A stretch of DNA of 64,000 nucleotides from Trichopria drosophilae (taxonomy: Eukaryota > Arthropoda > Insecta > Hymenoptera > Diapriidae). This document shows, piece by piece, positions 10,153-21,345 of the stretch (its first letter is position 1; each line of letters opens with the position of its first letter). The notes under the pieces are model-generated. The model made no database searches, was not told the DNA's origin, and saw only the letters and a list, made by a program, of their open reading frames with translations. The translations under genes were made by a program, and so were the position numbers. Location of the stretch: assembly GCA_030407085.1 (NCBI GenBank), contig CM059584.1, positions 63,999,501 to 64,063,500 on the forward strand. The letters are read 5' to 3'.

Positions 10153-10226
10153 ACTACGTGTATACACGTAGTCCACAGTGAGAGCCCACTTAGTCTACTA
10201 CGTGTATACACGTAGTCCACAGTGAA
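10153..10226. repeat. Pair of 20-bp perfect palindromes in direct repeat
   Basis: ACTACGTGTATACACGTAGT occurs at 10153-10172 and again at 10197-10216, each followed by CCACAGTGA. The palindromes are perfect and 44 bp apart. They could be a protein-binding site pair or a transposon end. Confidence 0.8.
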
Positions 10227-10857
10227 AGGCTTAATCATTCGATCTTAATTGATAGACCATGCGATTCCGGGTTATAGTGATTTACGGAACTGCAAGATGT
10301 TTCTAATAACTTAGTACAAGCTATATTAGATTTACTAACGTAAATAGGTATGGGTTACGCATCTGTTATACAGCGAGTATTGTTTATGGACCATAACTTT
10401 TGATCAGATAATTCAATTTTGATGATCGAGCTACCGTTGCAAAGCTAACACCAACATAGAACTTTTTGCGCTTGGAAATATAATAATTTCTTGCAAAACA
10501 TAGAAAGTTTGATCAATATAGAAAGATCGATTTTTTGGCGAATTAAAAATTGACCTCGGTTGTGCAGCATTTAAAAAATTCGCATGTAGGAATTAAAAAT
10601 ATCCCGTTTGAAAGGTTGAAGATGATAAGGATGGCAATTGAAACAAAATTAAAATAAAGCGGTTGTAACCCTTAGCGAGTCGAAACAATAACTTCCCGAT
10701 CAATCTCTCGTACGGACGTACGTACAAGATCTCGGACACAAATTATTTTATTGTTTTCTTGGGTTCTTTGGGGTCTGAAACGTCGACATTTGATGAAAAA
10801 CTGTAGGGTAATTTTTTGGCGGGAAGTGACCAAATTCAATACTTCGTCCAGACCTTT

Positions 10858-10858
<1 letters not shown>
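10227..10858. other. Spacer without a supported gene
   Basis: Unique-looking AT-rich sequence. No coding region or transposon end is supported. Confidence 0.4.
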
Positions 10859-10909
<51 letters not shown>

Positions 10910-10957
10910 CGTGTGTGGGTGTGTGTTCGTGCGTGTGTGTGTGCGTGCGTGTGTGTG

Positions 10958-11009
<52 letters not shown>

Positions 11010-11020
11010 TGCGTGCCAGA
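10859..11020. repeat. (TG)n/(GC)-interrupted microsatellite
   Basis: About 160 bp of TG dinucleotides with GCGC and GCGT interruptions. Alternating purine-pyrimidine DNA of this length can adopt Z-form. Open frames of Cys-Val repeats here are artefacts. Confidence 0.95.
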
Positions 11021-11069
11021 TTTCAGATATCATGAAATTAGCATTTTCCATTTTCGAGGTCATTTCAAT

Positions 11070-11093
11070 AACTTCCCTGTAGACCGGGAAGTT
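11070..11093. repeat. 8-bp inverted repeat hairpin
   Basis: AACTTCCC and GGGAAGTT are separated by 8 bases. A similar AACTTCCCG lies near 10690, so this may mark the end of a short repeat containing the microsatellite. Confidence 0.5.
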
Positions 11094-12740
11094 AATAAAA
11101 AATACATCATGCTGCACTCAACACTACTTAAATAAATACTTCAAGTAAGATGATATTGCCAAAAGTTATTTCCTTAAATATTATTAGATATTGATTAAAC
11201 ATATTTAATTGAATTCAGAGAAATTCAATAACAAATTTATTCATAAAGCTAACAAAACATAATTTTTTAAATGATGCCAACAAAATTTCCAAAACAAAAG
11301 CGTTTTAGCCCACTCAAAGCTTATTTTCGAATATATTTGCAATAAAAAGAAACACACTTGTTTAATGTTTTTTCGATATACCGTTTTCAGTATGTCCGAT
11401 GAACGGTTTCTACTATTACATTCGCAACTAAGAGACAACAATATGTTTATTATAAAAGTATTTTTCAAAATAAATAAAAAAAAATGTTATAAAGATTACG
11501 TTGATTACAAATATGATTTGGACCGATGGTAACTTATTTCTTTTTCATATTGATAACAATAAGGAAGACTTCTAAATCCTATATTCCGCCCCTACAAATT
11601 GTGGATGAAATTACGAAATTCTGTTTCCTGATGGAAAGAAAGTATATTTTTAATGATTTTATGTGAAGTTTTTCAAATAAATTAACTATTGGGTTCGATG
11701 GTATTTATTTCTGAACTTGTTCGGAATCGCAGATTAAGAATTTCTTATTTTCGCCTTTTCTTAAACAAATTCCATATAAAGTAATTGTTGCGAATTTATA
11801 AAAAAATGTTCGCTGGTTAGCAGATTTTTTCTATCAGTGTAACAATGCCATTAAAGTAGGGCAAAATGCTTATCGTCTATGTGGCATATACTACTAAATA
11901 ATAATCATCAATAATGATAAATTACTGAAGTCATAGCATTCGACGTTATTTATGTGCTTAAATAAATTTCAAATAATCTAATTATTAATTTGTTTAAAAA
12001 ACTGTAGTTTCACCTAAAACTATCAAAAGTGTACTTTCTTTTTTGAGCTAAAAAGGTGGTGTTTTCGAGAAAATAGAATAAATTTCTGTTTAGAAAATCT
12101 ACTGCCATTTTTCTAATTTTGAAGACTTTTTTTTAAATTCAAACAGGTTATTAAAGAGGACAAAGTCAGCTACAAGAATCAGCAAAAGATAATTATCTTA
12201 ATCATGTAAAAATTTAGTCCGTTTAGCCCTTTAAACATTAAGAATATCTTCGAAATTTCGTTGTTCTATTACAAGACTATAAAAGAAACCACAATGATGC
12301 GACAAGATTAAAATTAATTCAGATTCAACGTAAATCCTTAATTATTCCTTTATGATGGTAGAAATTTTTTTTGAGTTTAACCGCAGTAAAGTATTGCACA
12401 CTTTATTACCTAATATCAATCAAAGTCAAATTCGAAATAGTATTCAGTGTAATTTATTTGTATTTCATTGCGCCGTACTAGAAGTCTATCCTTTGTATAA
12501 ATGGGGCTTGATAACATTAGTTAGGAATCTCCCGCTATCAGTTGATAGTTCGAACCTGCCTTCCCGGGAATTTCGAATTTGATTTTCAATGTCAACGAAT
12601 CCGTGATCGAAATGAAAGACAGCGCAAAAGGCGACAGTACATTGTCTGAATTGTTTCACTGGAGCAATCTTCTTAAAATTAACAAGTTTTTGACATTCAT
12701 TTAAAAAGAAATCCTACTCTATGGAAAATTATTTCAAGCA
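11094..12740. other. AT-rich spacer
   Basis: No supported gene or transposon in this stretch. A short open frame at 12352-12582 lacks any family feature. Confidence 0.4.
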
Positions 12741-12744
12741 GAAT

Positions 12745-13310
12745 ATCCTACATCCCGATATAGGTCAATTTTGGCCTTTTGGATACACCCTGTATATAAT
12801 AACATTTTGAAGCTGCTCTTTTAGAAATAGTTTTAGAGAATACTGATCAGGTGACTTTTATGAAACTCTACATCGGAACCCATTAAAGCCCAAAGCTAGT
12901 ACAGTAGAGATATTTCCACAGTATCATCTGGATATAGGTCATTAGGCAAAAATAAAACCCAGCGCTATTCGATTTATGGAAAAACTACACAGAAATAATG
13001 TCTTGTACGCTGTCAACAATTGGTTAATTTGTTGTTTAAAATTTTAAATAAACAATACATCGAAAAAATCCGCTTTGCCTATGCGTACTACAGCAGAGAT
13101 ACTATCAAAGTAACTTCTTGATATAGGACATTAGCCAAAAATAGAATATCCGTGTTTTTGTTTATAAATGCTTAATGTTTATAAAAAATGTTTATAAGCA
13201 ATTATGTTAAAAATTATTTTATGTAAAAATTAAAGTGCGATTCGATTATATGGGAAAAAAGATATGGAAATCATGTCCCGCATATTGTCAAAAATGATCG
13301 AATTGCTTTA
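12745..13310. repeat. Three diverged tandem copies of a roughly 180-bp repeat
   Basis: The string GATATAGGTCA/GACATTA followed by GGCCTTTTGG or GCAAAAATA recurs near 12751, 12926 and 13112. Later parts (CGATTCGATTATATGG and CGCTATTCGATTTATGG; ATGTCTTGTACGCTGTC and ATGTCCCGCATATTGTC) also align. The copies are old. Confidence 0.5.
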
Positions 13311-13718
13311 AAAAATGTAAATCTGCAATACAGCGGAAAACACCCTTTCGATAGTTGAGAAAAATCGTTCTCTTCCTCAATGTTGTTCCAAAGCCAACGA
13401 CGTAGAGGCGATGATACATCCCTACTCGAAAAGGAGGATAGAAAAGCATAGAAAAGTATAGAAATTCTGCGTGATTCGTATGCTTTTGAATCCTATTTTT
13501 GGCACATAATGTAAATCTATCAATTCTTATCCTATCTGAATACTTCAAGTAAAGCCAATGTTAATATTTTTCTATCCATTAGGTAAAATCAATAAATTTC
13601 TATCCCAATCGTGTATAGAGAATCAATCCAAATGTATCTCATTACACTTTTATCATTATGTATCCTAAAAATTTATAGAAATTCTATCAAAACGAATCAA
13701 AATGTGATTTTTATATTT

Positions 13719-14640
13719 TTACGGTCCAGGTCGACCGCTCCGCAGTTTTCGGTGTCTAGGTATTCCGCACCGTAGTTTTTGACGTCCAGGTCGACCGCTC
13801 CGTAGTTTTCGTTGTCTAGGTATTCCGCACCGTAGTTTTTCGCCGTCCAGGTCGACCGCTCCGTAGTTTTCGTTGTCTAGGTATTCCGCACCGTAGTTTT
13901 TCGCCGTCCAGGTCGACCGCTCCATAGTTTTCGGTGACTGGGTATTCCGCACCGTAGTTTTTCGACGTCCAGGTCGACCGCTCCGTAGTTTTCGGTGTCT
14001 GGGTATTCCGCACCGTAGTTTTTCGACGTCCAGGTCGACCGCTCCGTAGTTTTCGGTGTCTGGGTATTCCGCACCGTAGTTTTTAGCCGTCCAGGTCGAC
14101 TGCTCCATAGTTTTCGGTGTCTGGGTATTCCGCACCGTCGTTTTACGCCATCCAGGTCGACTGCTCCGTAGTTTTCGGTGTCTAAGTATTCCGCACCGTA
14201 GTTTTTCACCGTCCAGGCGAAAAACTATGGGGTGGAACATCTGGACAACGAAAACTATAAAGCGGACCACCTAGATATCGAAAACTATGGAGCGGTCGAC
14301 CTAGACGGCGAAAAACTATGGTGCGGAACACCTGGACAACGAAAACTATGGAGTTAACTGCCTAGATACCGAAAAGTATGGAGTGGTCGATCTAGACTGC
14401 GCAAAACTACGGTGCGGAACACCTGGACAACGAAAACTATGGAGCGGACCACCTAGATACCGAAAACTATGGAGCGGTCGACCTAGACGGCGAAAAACTA
14501 TGGTGCGGAACACCTGGACAACGAAAACTATGGAGCGGACCACCTGGATACCGAAAACTATGGAGCAGTCGACCTAGAGACGGTGAAAAACTATGGTGCG
14601 GAACACCTGGACAACGAAAACTATGGAACAGACCACTTGA
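13719..14640. repeat. Inverted higher-order minisatellite (30-bp basic unit)
   Basis: The basic unit of about 30 bp reads CGAAAACTATGGAGCGG.. on one strand. In the left arm (13719-14215) units are paired in 61-bp repeats, about eight copies, on the minus strand. In the right arm (14216-14640) they form roughly 90-bp triplets on the plus strand. The two arms are inverted, so the region can fold into a hairpin of several hundred bases centred near 14216. Open frames here (KNYGAEYPDTENYGAVDLD repeats) follow from the repeat and are not taken as genes. Confidence 0.85.
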
Positions 14641-14701
14641 AGAACGAAACACTACGCGCGTGAGTCCGCGCGCGCGCATGTGTGTGTATCCCAGCAATTG
14701 T

Positions 14702-15190
14702 TGTTTTACTATCAAGATTTCGCTTATGTCTTGCTATTTTCGAGATATTTGAGAATTTTTAAAATTTTCAGGTTTGCAAATTTTTAAAATCTGTTTACAT
14801 GTATGAATTAACCGACTCGAGGTCATCCCCCCTATCAATACACCCCCAAAATGTTGTCAGATTTTACGTATCTCTTGCCGTTTTCAAGATATTTGAAAAT
14901 TTGCAAATTTTCAGTTTTGCAAATTTCAAAAATCTGTTTGCATGAATGAATTAATCGACTCCACGTCATCCCCCCTATCGATACACCCCCCAAAATTTTG
15001 TCAGATTTTACTTATCTCTTGCCGTTTTCGAGATATTTGAGAATTTTGAAAATTTTCAGTTTTGCTAATTTTTAAAATTCGTTCGTATATACGCATTAAC
15101 CGACTCAATGGGATCCCCCCTTTCGATCGCCTCCAAAATTTTGTCATATTTTGCTTATCTCTGGCCGTTTTTGAGATAAATAAGAATTTT
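14702..15190. repeat. 142-bp tandem repeat, 3.5 copies
   Basis: The string TTATCTCTTGCCGTTTTCGA with small changes recurs at about 14725, 14874, 15016 and 15156. Each is followed by AGATATTTGAGAATTTT and then a C-rich CATCCCCCCTATC.. stretch. Period about 142 bp. Confidence 0.85.
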
Positions 15191-15284
15191 CAAAAATTTT
15201 AATGTGTAACAGAAATATCATATTACGTTACTGATATGTGATCGACAGTGGTAGACCAGTGGTCGGTGTCGCGCGCGATCGTTG

Positions 15285-15345
15285 TTTCTAGTCAAGTATT
15301 CTTGGTGGGGAACACTACTTGGATAGGTGACCGCTTGAGAACAAC
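15285..15345 (+). other. 5S rRNA-like fragment
   Basis: The segment TACTTGGATAGGTGACCGCT and the following TGAGAACA resemble the internal promoter/loop region of eukaryotic 5S rRNA (TACTTAGATGGGGGACCGCT, TGGGAACA in insects). Only the 3' half is recognisable, so it is a pseudogene piece or a 5S-derived SINE relic. Confidence 0.4.
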
Positions 15346-15728
15346 TTTCTTAAGATAATTAAATCAACTAAAAAAAGTTAAAAAATATTTGAATTAAATA
15401 AAAAATAATAATAAAATTAAAAATAAAAAAAAAATTTTTTGTATACAATGAGGAAAAAATTTAAAAACAAAAAATTAATGAAATTCGTGACGAACGTAGT
15501 ATAGAAAAATATCGAAACAAATCCTATCAATTTCTATCCACTTTAGTTAGGATAGAAAAATATAGAATTAATTCGTGCCAAAAATAGGATAGGAAAATAT
15601 TGGAAAAAATCCTATACTTTTCTATCCTCCTTTTCGAGTAGGGATAATGCCTCTTTCTATTTGAAAAGTTTTATTTGAAATTTGATTAAATTTAATTATT
15701 GTTCATAAAATTATCTATTCATTTTGGT

Positions 15729-17106
15729 AAACCTTTACAAAAAGGACAACATCGAAACAAAATTTTTGTGCTAGGTTATTTTAACGTATGTTTGCTTCCT
15801 GATTACGAATATGATCATAAAATTTAGAGGTCAGATGAATTGAAGCCGCTATTTTGAAAAAAACCGTCAAAAAAAGCGATAATTTTCATTATTTTATCTC
15901 GAAAACTACGAGTGTCACAAAAAAATGTTTCAAACAAAAAATGTAGAGCTCGAAATTCTTTACAAAAAAGTTCCAATGCGTTTTAGTCGTAAAATCAACC
16001 GTAATACTGTAAAATAAGATTGAACATGACCATAATCAGCTTTCCCAGTTCGGCCCACAATATTGTTTAGGTTTTGAGATATTTGTGAACGTTGCGGCAA
16101 TTACAAGTTTCTAAATTTCATGTGGGGTCGCTATTTGTTGAAATATGGGTAGATAGGTTAGGTCAGTATAAAAAGGGGGGTCTGGGCGGCGGAGCCCCCC
16201 ATTACACACGCACCTCCTAGGTCCAGTCATCAAAATTATCACTGGCTAAAATTACCGCCGGCATTTGCGTTATTCAAGGTGTACCACGGGAAGGTTGCGC
16301 GGTCGGGCAAAAGTAAAATCTTATACTTATCAACATATAAGAATATATTTTCTTAAAATAAGAAGTCCCACTTAATTTAAGAAAATATTCTTGGCGTCTA
16401 TGTGAGGTGGGAATATTTTTATAATAAAAAGGATATCGCTAAAATTTGAATATTGTTTTTTCAGTGTGATAATGAAACTTAGTGAGATTTGTATAATTTA
16501 AATTGCAGTTTGTCGTGTGGGGTAAGAGTGCTCCACCTCAGAGATCCCCGTTTACTCTACCAACCAAAGGTTAACCTTCTAACTAACCCTTTAACCTCTC
16601 TAACTAACCCTCACTTTAGATGTTGACGAAGCTACGTGAAATTTGAGCCCTAGTAATTCTAATGATAGAACGTAGAAAGTGCGTGCGTGCTGGGGGGCTC
16701 CGACCCCCATACCCCCCTTTTTATACTAACCTAACCTAGCTAACCCATATTTCAATACACATATCGAACTCACGCCAACTTTAGATACTTATAATTACCG
16801 AAATGTAAATACATCAAAACTTAAACAATATTCTGGACTGAATTGATAAATCTGATTGTTCCCATGTTCACTCTTGTTTTACGGTATTACCGTTGATATT
16901 ACAACTAAAACGCATCAGAACTTTTTTGTAGAGAATTTCGAGCTCTACATTGTTTTGTAACGTTTTCTGACGTTTTTTTTTTTAAATGGCGGCTGTAGTT
17001 TGTGTGACCGCCAAATTTTATTATCATGTTCGTAATCAGGAGGCAAAACTATATTAAAATGACCTAGTATGGAATATTTTTTTGATGTCCTTTTTGTAAA
17101 GGTTTT
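15729..17106. mobile_element. 1.4-kb snapback element with long inverted arms
   Basis: The left end AAACCTTTACAAAAAGGACA is inverted at the right end (to 17106). Arms of roughly 450-500 bp pair along their length, for instance TTCCTGATTACGAATATGATC with its complement near 17020, and the G-run/C-run blocks near 16175 and 16700. The centre (about 16300-16600) contains a smaller hairpin around TTTTCTTAAAATAAGAAG. No coding capacity. Confidence 0.8.
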
Positions 17107-17245
17107 CCTTCATTTTTCCCCCTTTTTCCATCTTTTTTATATATTCTTTAATTCTTCATTTTTATTTTGTATTGTCATTTACAAAGTATTAAAATCATCG
17201 TAAGTACGGCTGTAGCGAGACAATAATACGGTTTGGCGGATTTTG

Positions 17246-18165
17246 TTAAGATTCGTTTAAAGCCTTCAATGTTCCTTCCATAAATAAATATTGCATTAAT
17301 TGTATTTTATATGTTTGTCTTCTGTATATCTTATATGCTTTTGCACAGGTAAAAATGACTGTTATTTTGATTTTGCCTATTGTCCTACTTCCGGCAATTA
17401 GTTTAGCAGCATCTCTGCTGTACAAAGCATGGTCAAAAGCAGAACTTCCGCTGTATTGTTTATTTTTATTTTTAGAACAAATTCGATAATTGTTGACAGC
17501 ATGAGATACATGATTTCTGTGTATTTTTTCCCGTAGCATCGAATGGCATTACCAGGATTATCCTAGAACTATTATTAACGTAATTGTTTATAACAAATTT
17601 GTAAAAACAATAGACATTGATAAACAAGAAGCACGGATATTTTGTTTTTCCTAATATGCTGCATCCAGTAGTTAGTTTGGAAGTATATCTCCCATATTAC
17701 GCATCGGAAAGAGCAGGTTTACCGCTGTATTGTTTATTTATACTTTTACACCAAATTCGATAATTATTGACAACATGGGAGTCATGATTTCTATATATTT
17801 TTTTCTCTACAATCAAACGACTCTAGCTGTTTTTGCATAAAACCATTTGAACATTATTGTTTCCAACAAATTTTTATAAACAATAAAGATTTGGAAAAAA
17901 GACGAGTATTTGGTTATTGCCCAATGTGCTGTATCCAGCAGTAACTTTAGAAGTATCTCTGCTGCACTGTGCATCAGAATAAGCGGGAGTTCCACTGTAT
18001 TGTTTATTTATATTTTTTACAACAAATTCGATAATTGTTGACAACATCAGGGACATTAGTTCTGTGTAATTTTTACCATAGAATCAAACGACGCTAGCAG
18101 TTTTTGGATAAAACCATTTTAAACGTAATTGTTTATAACAAATTTTTATATTCAATGACATTTAT
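17246..18165. repeat. 272-bp tandem repeat, about three copies
   Basis: The string CTGTATTGTTTATTTAT/TTTT appears near 17447, 17721 and 17993. Each is followed by AACAAATTCGATAATTGTTG and later TAATTGTTTATAACAAATTT. Copies are diverged. The small open frames here follow the repeat and are not supported as genes. Confidence 0.75.
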
Positions 18166-19686
18166 TTTTGGCTAATGCTGTATAATAGTTTTGCTGTATT
18201 CCTACTATCCATGGGATTTAATGGGTTAAATGACGTAATGGCTTACAATGTTTATAATGGATGCATTCATTTGTTGTCGATGTTTATAATATTGTACTTC
18301 GCGTACTTTTGTACACACATAAATATTTTGGAAGGTTTATACCTACACATATTTCTGCAAGAATGCATTGTGTCGTATTTAAACAATTTATTCCTTCAAT
18401 ATACATTTGACTTTTATCTGTACATCAATTAGCAAAGTATACGAATACGACTGTACTTACGTGATATTAAAAGAGACTACTCTGTTTTCATATTCTTCAC
18501 GATGGCCGATTATGGTTGACATGCACTCTTACCGATAACAAATCTTTCATATACAATGGGTTGCAAATGCGAAGGTTAAACATTGAGGGTGAGGTCTCAA
18601 GTTACGCAGTAAGTTAGAAGATAGTCGGTATTATACTACAAATTCATGAAAACCCTCAACTGGAAACACTTATTGGCCAAAAATTAAAGTAAAAATGTCT
18701 TTGTTTATGTTGTTTATACCGAATCTCCCATAATTGTTACGAATGATGTCCGTAGTACATTTACGTTATTCGGACTGATATATCGAGGGGGAGTAGTCGC
18801 CCTGTGAGTACGCGCGCGCGCTTTCTCGTATAAATGTAACGAGAGCTCACCATCAATAGTCCACGTTCTTCTCATTATGCCGTAAATTTGGGAAATGCTT
18901 GTATATTAGATATCATACGGTACGCGTAATATGCAAAACATAAAGAGAAACAACATATAATGGCAGGCGTAGGCGCAAGCGCTGTCAAAAGAAATTATCT
19001 TCGATACTTCGATGCTATCTAGTCTAATAATACAGAATACGTACATGGACCGTGTCAGTGATTCTAATACATGGTCATCCTAAATTTTATTCCAGAAGTC
19101 GATAACAATATATGGAGTATTATAAAAAATAATAAAAATTATATTTACCTTGAAATGATATGTAGTATCAATATAAATATTAATCGGAAAATTTATTAGC
19201 TTAAGATGCAAAAATCAATTATAAGTATTCCGTTTCGAAATTTCAAATAACCGTAATGAATACGATTTGTTTTAATAGTATATATACTTGTAGAAATCCG
19301 CTACACATCCCTGAATACAACTGATTTAGTAGTGATCATTTGACACTTTCAAGATTTTTTATTATTGATAGTAAATATATGAATATTCGTGATTTAAGTA
19401 ACAATATGGCATTATGATGAAAGACGATGAAATAAGCAGCGGATATTTAATTTGTTCAACTTTCGTTCAAGTGAAATGTTAATAATTGTAATAATTAAAA
19501 TTATGTTATATTATTAGAATGAAATTAAATGTAATGTAGAAATGACAAATATAAAAAATTACCTAATAAAATAGTTACTGAGAATATTACTACCAATAGC
19601 AGATCAGAAATTTCCACGAGCTGATATTAATTTTTTCATTCTCTGTCTGTATAATTTTGATTTTTTTGTATTTTTCTATTTTTCAG
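18166..19686. other. AT-rich spacer upstream of the 19687 exon
   Basis: No TE signature found. Around 18800-18860 there is a CGCGCGCGCG run followed by TATAAATGTAACGAG, which could be a promoter or an old LTR, but nothing else supports either. An open frame at 18175-18432 is hydrophobic and AT-driven and was not accepted. Confidence 0.35.
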
Positions 19687-19852
19687 AAAAATTCAAGCAG
19701 GCACTGGAGTGATTTCGTATGAATTAAAAACTATTTCAATGCTCCAGTTTTTAAGCTACGGTAACGAAGTTTTTTTTAATACTCAGAAAACACTGGACGA
19801 TAAGGAAATCGACGGCTTACTTTGGTATATTGCGCCCAAAGCCCGTGCGTAA
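19687..19852 (+). CDS. Unrecognised terminal coding exon
   Basis: A long pyrimidine tract and CAG (acceptor ending 19686) precede an open frame of about 55 codons in phase 1, ending with TAA at 19850-19852. The translation is mixed in composition (contains GTGVISYELKTISMLQF and TLDDKEIDGLLWYIAPKARA), and an AATAAA follows 6 bp after the stop. Acceptor, varied protein and polyadenylation signal together suggest a real last exon of a host gene on the plus strand. I do not recognise the protein and could not place an upstream exon. Confidence 0.4.
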
Positions 19853-19858
19853 ATTATG

Positions 19859-19864
19859 AATAAA
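19859..19864 (+). promoter_or_regulatory. AATAAA polyadenylation signal
   Basis: The hexamer lies 6 bp after the stop codon of the putative terminal exon. In AT-rich DNA the hexamer is frequent, so only its position gives it weight. Confidence 0.35.
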
Positions 19865-19964
19865 GTAATGAAGAGATAAAAGCACTTTACAATGTGGCAC
19901 AAATGCACACGGTTAATGTACTAATAATTTTGTTACAATTAAGGTCGAGTAAGTCTTCGGTTGT

Positions 19965-20190
19965 TCGCTTCTTACGAATCTGATATCGAATTTTTAAAAT
20001 TCGAAATGGCGGATCCAATATGGCGAAAGAATTTTGAAAAATCACCTGTTTTATGGTGAAAGCTCTTAATTACGCGGATTTTTGAGGTAGTTGGTTAGGA
20101 ATGTAAAATTAGATTTTCAAAATTCAAAGTCGTAGATTCAATATGGTGGAGTACTTTTTACAGATAGGCCGAATCGAAATTAACCCATTA
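19965..20190 (+). repeat. Diverged copies of the 123-bp 'GCTGATTACGAATCT' repeat
   Basis: Two decayed units carry CTTACGAATCTGATATCG, then AAATGGCGGATCCAATATGG and, further on, AGATTCAATATGGTGGA. The same family forms the subterminal repeat of the Transib-like element at 30609-45804. Confidence 0.65.
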
Positions 20191-20597
20191 ACGCCCAATT
20201 TGATCAATTTTCTTGTAAAACTGTTAAAGCTTAACAACTATGAAAACTGAAGATCTGTTCGGTTCAACCTTGTAGCCATATAGTTACGATGTCGCTCTTT
20301 AAGATTATGCAGTCAAAAGTATAATATATATACGACCACTCGGAGGTTAAATATGATGGTTTTATATTATCATATTTATATGTTTTATATGATGGTTGAT
20401 TTTATAAATTTTTATGGTTTTTATACATAAAAATTGTGTTTTGCTTCAATTTCCTTTATGCAAAAATTTAAACACAATTATTATTAAAAAATATTATTTT
20501 ATAAATATGTTCACCATTGAATGATTAATTTGAAATTGCGATCATGAAATTGATGAGGAAAATACACATACGTGTAGGTGAGTAAATATTCCTATTT

Positions 20598-20605
20598 TAT
20601 ATATA

Positions 20606-20671
<66 letters not shown>
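20598..20671. repeat. (AT)n microsatellite
   Basis: About 74 bp of AT dinucleotides with a few interruptions. Confidence 0.95.
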
Positions 20672-20879
20672 CATGGGGCATTCTCTGTCAGCAGGGCCAC
20701 CACTCCGACCGGAATTCCTTGGTCCAAAACAGATGTTACAGAGCACAAAATGTAGATTAAAGTGTCTACTTTCGATCGCCGTATGGTAAAAATTGATTAT
20801 ACAAAATGGCGGCGCATAGTGGGCAAAGAGATACGGCAGATCGGACCTAGGCCGTAACACTTTGAAGCACACATTTTTC

Positions 20880-21345
20880 CTTACTTAGAAAACAGCTGAA
20901 ATTTGTTACTCGGGGGATTTCGAGGTCGCTGATTATGAACCCGACCTCAGATTTTCAACATTCAAACTGGCGGATCCAATGTGGCGGACTTAATTCTTCA
21001 AAATTACCAAATTCGCTTGAAACCCTGTACTGGGGGGGGGGGGGGGTTTGTCGTAGCTGATTATAAATCTGGCATCCGTTTTTAAAAGTTCAAAATGGCG
21101 GATACAATATGGCTGACCAAAATTCGAAAAGTGTACTGAATTAGCTAGAACTGGCAACACTGGGGTTTTGGGGTTGCTGAATACGAATCTAGCCTTAGAT
21201 TTGAAAAATTCAAAATTACGGATTCCATATGGCAGGTAAAAAGTCTAAAAGTGAATCGAACCAGCTACAACTGATGTCTCGGCAGTTTTTAGAATTGCTG
21301 ATGACGAATCTGGCCTCAGATTTAATAAATTTTAATAAAGGATTG
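20880..21345 (+). repeat. Four diverged units of the 123-bp repeat
   Basis: Units near 20917, 21045, 21170 and 21295 each contain a GCTGATTAYGAATCTGGC-like piece followed about 35 bp later by AAAATGGCGGATACAATATG-like sequence. A 15-G homopolymer sits at 21032-21046 inside the array. Confidence 0.75.

Larger units (their letters stand above)
13418..15645. mobile_element. 2.2-kb foldback (TIR) element carrying satellite repeats
   Basis: The ends are inverted copies, ATCCCTACTCGAAAAGGAGG on the left and its complement ending CGAGTAGGGAT on the right. Looser similarity (AGAAAAGTATAG; CCTATTTTTGGCAC) continues for over 100 bp. Between the arms are a palindromic minisatellite (13719-14640), a 142-bp repeat (14702-15190) and a 5S-like piece. 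No transposase is encoded, so it is non-autonomous. The target duplication is uncertain (AT at most). Confidence 0.75.

Noticed and set aside
10836..11135. Cys-Val, Thr-His and Ala-Arg repeat frames
   Set aside because: Translation of a (TG)n microsatellite on both strands.
13719..14270. Open frames of up to 183 codons with KNYGAEYPDTENYGAV-type repeats
   Set aside because: They follow from a 61-bp minisatellite read in several frames at once, with no start context or splice evidence.
18175..18432. 85-codon hydrophobic open frame
   Set aside because: Its Phe, Leu, Ile and Tyr richness is what AT-rich DNA gives; no promoter, splice or family evidence.
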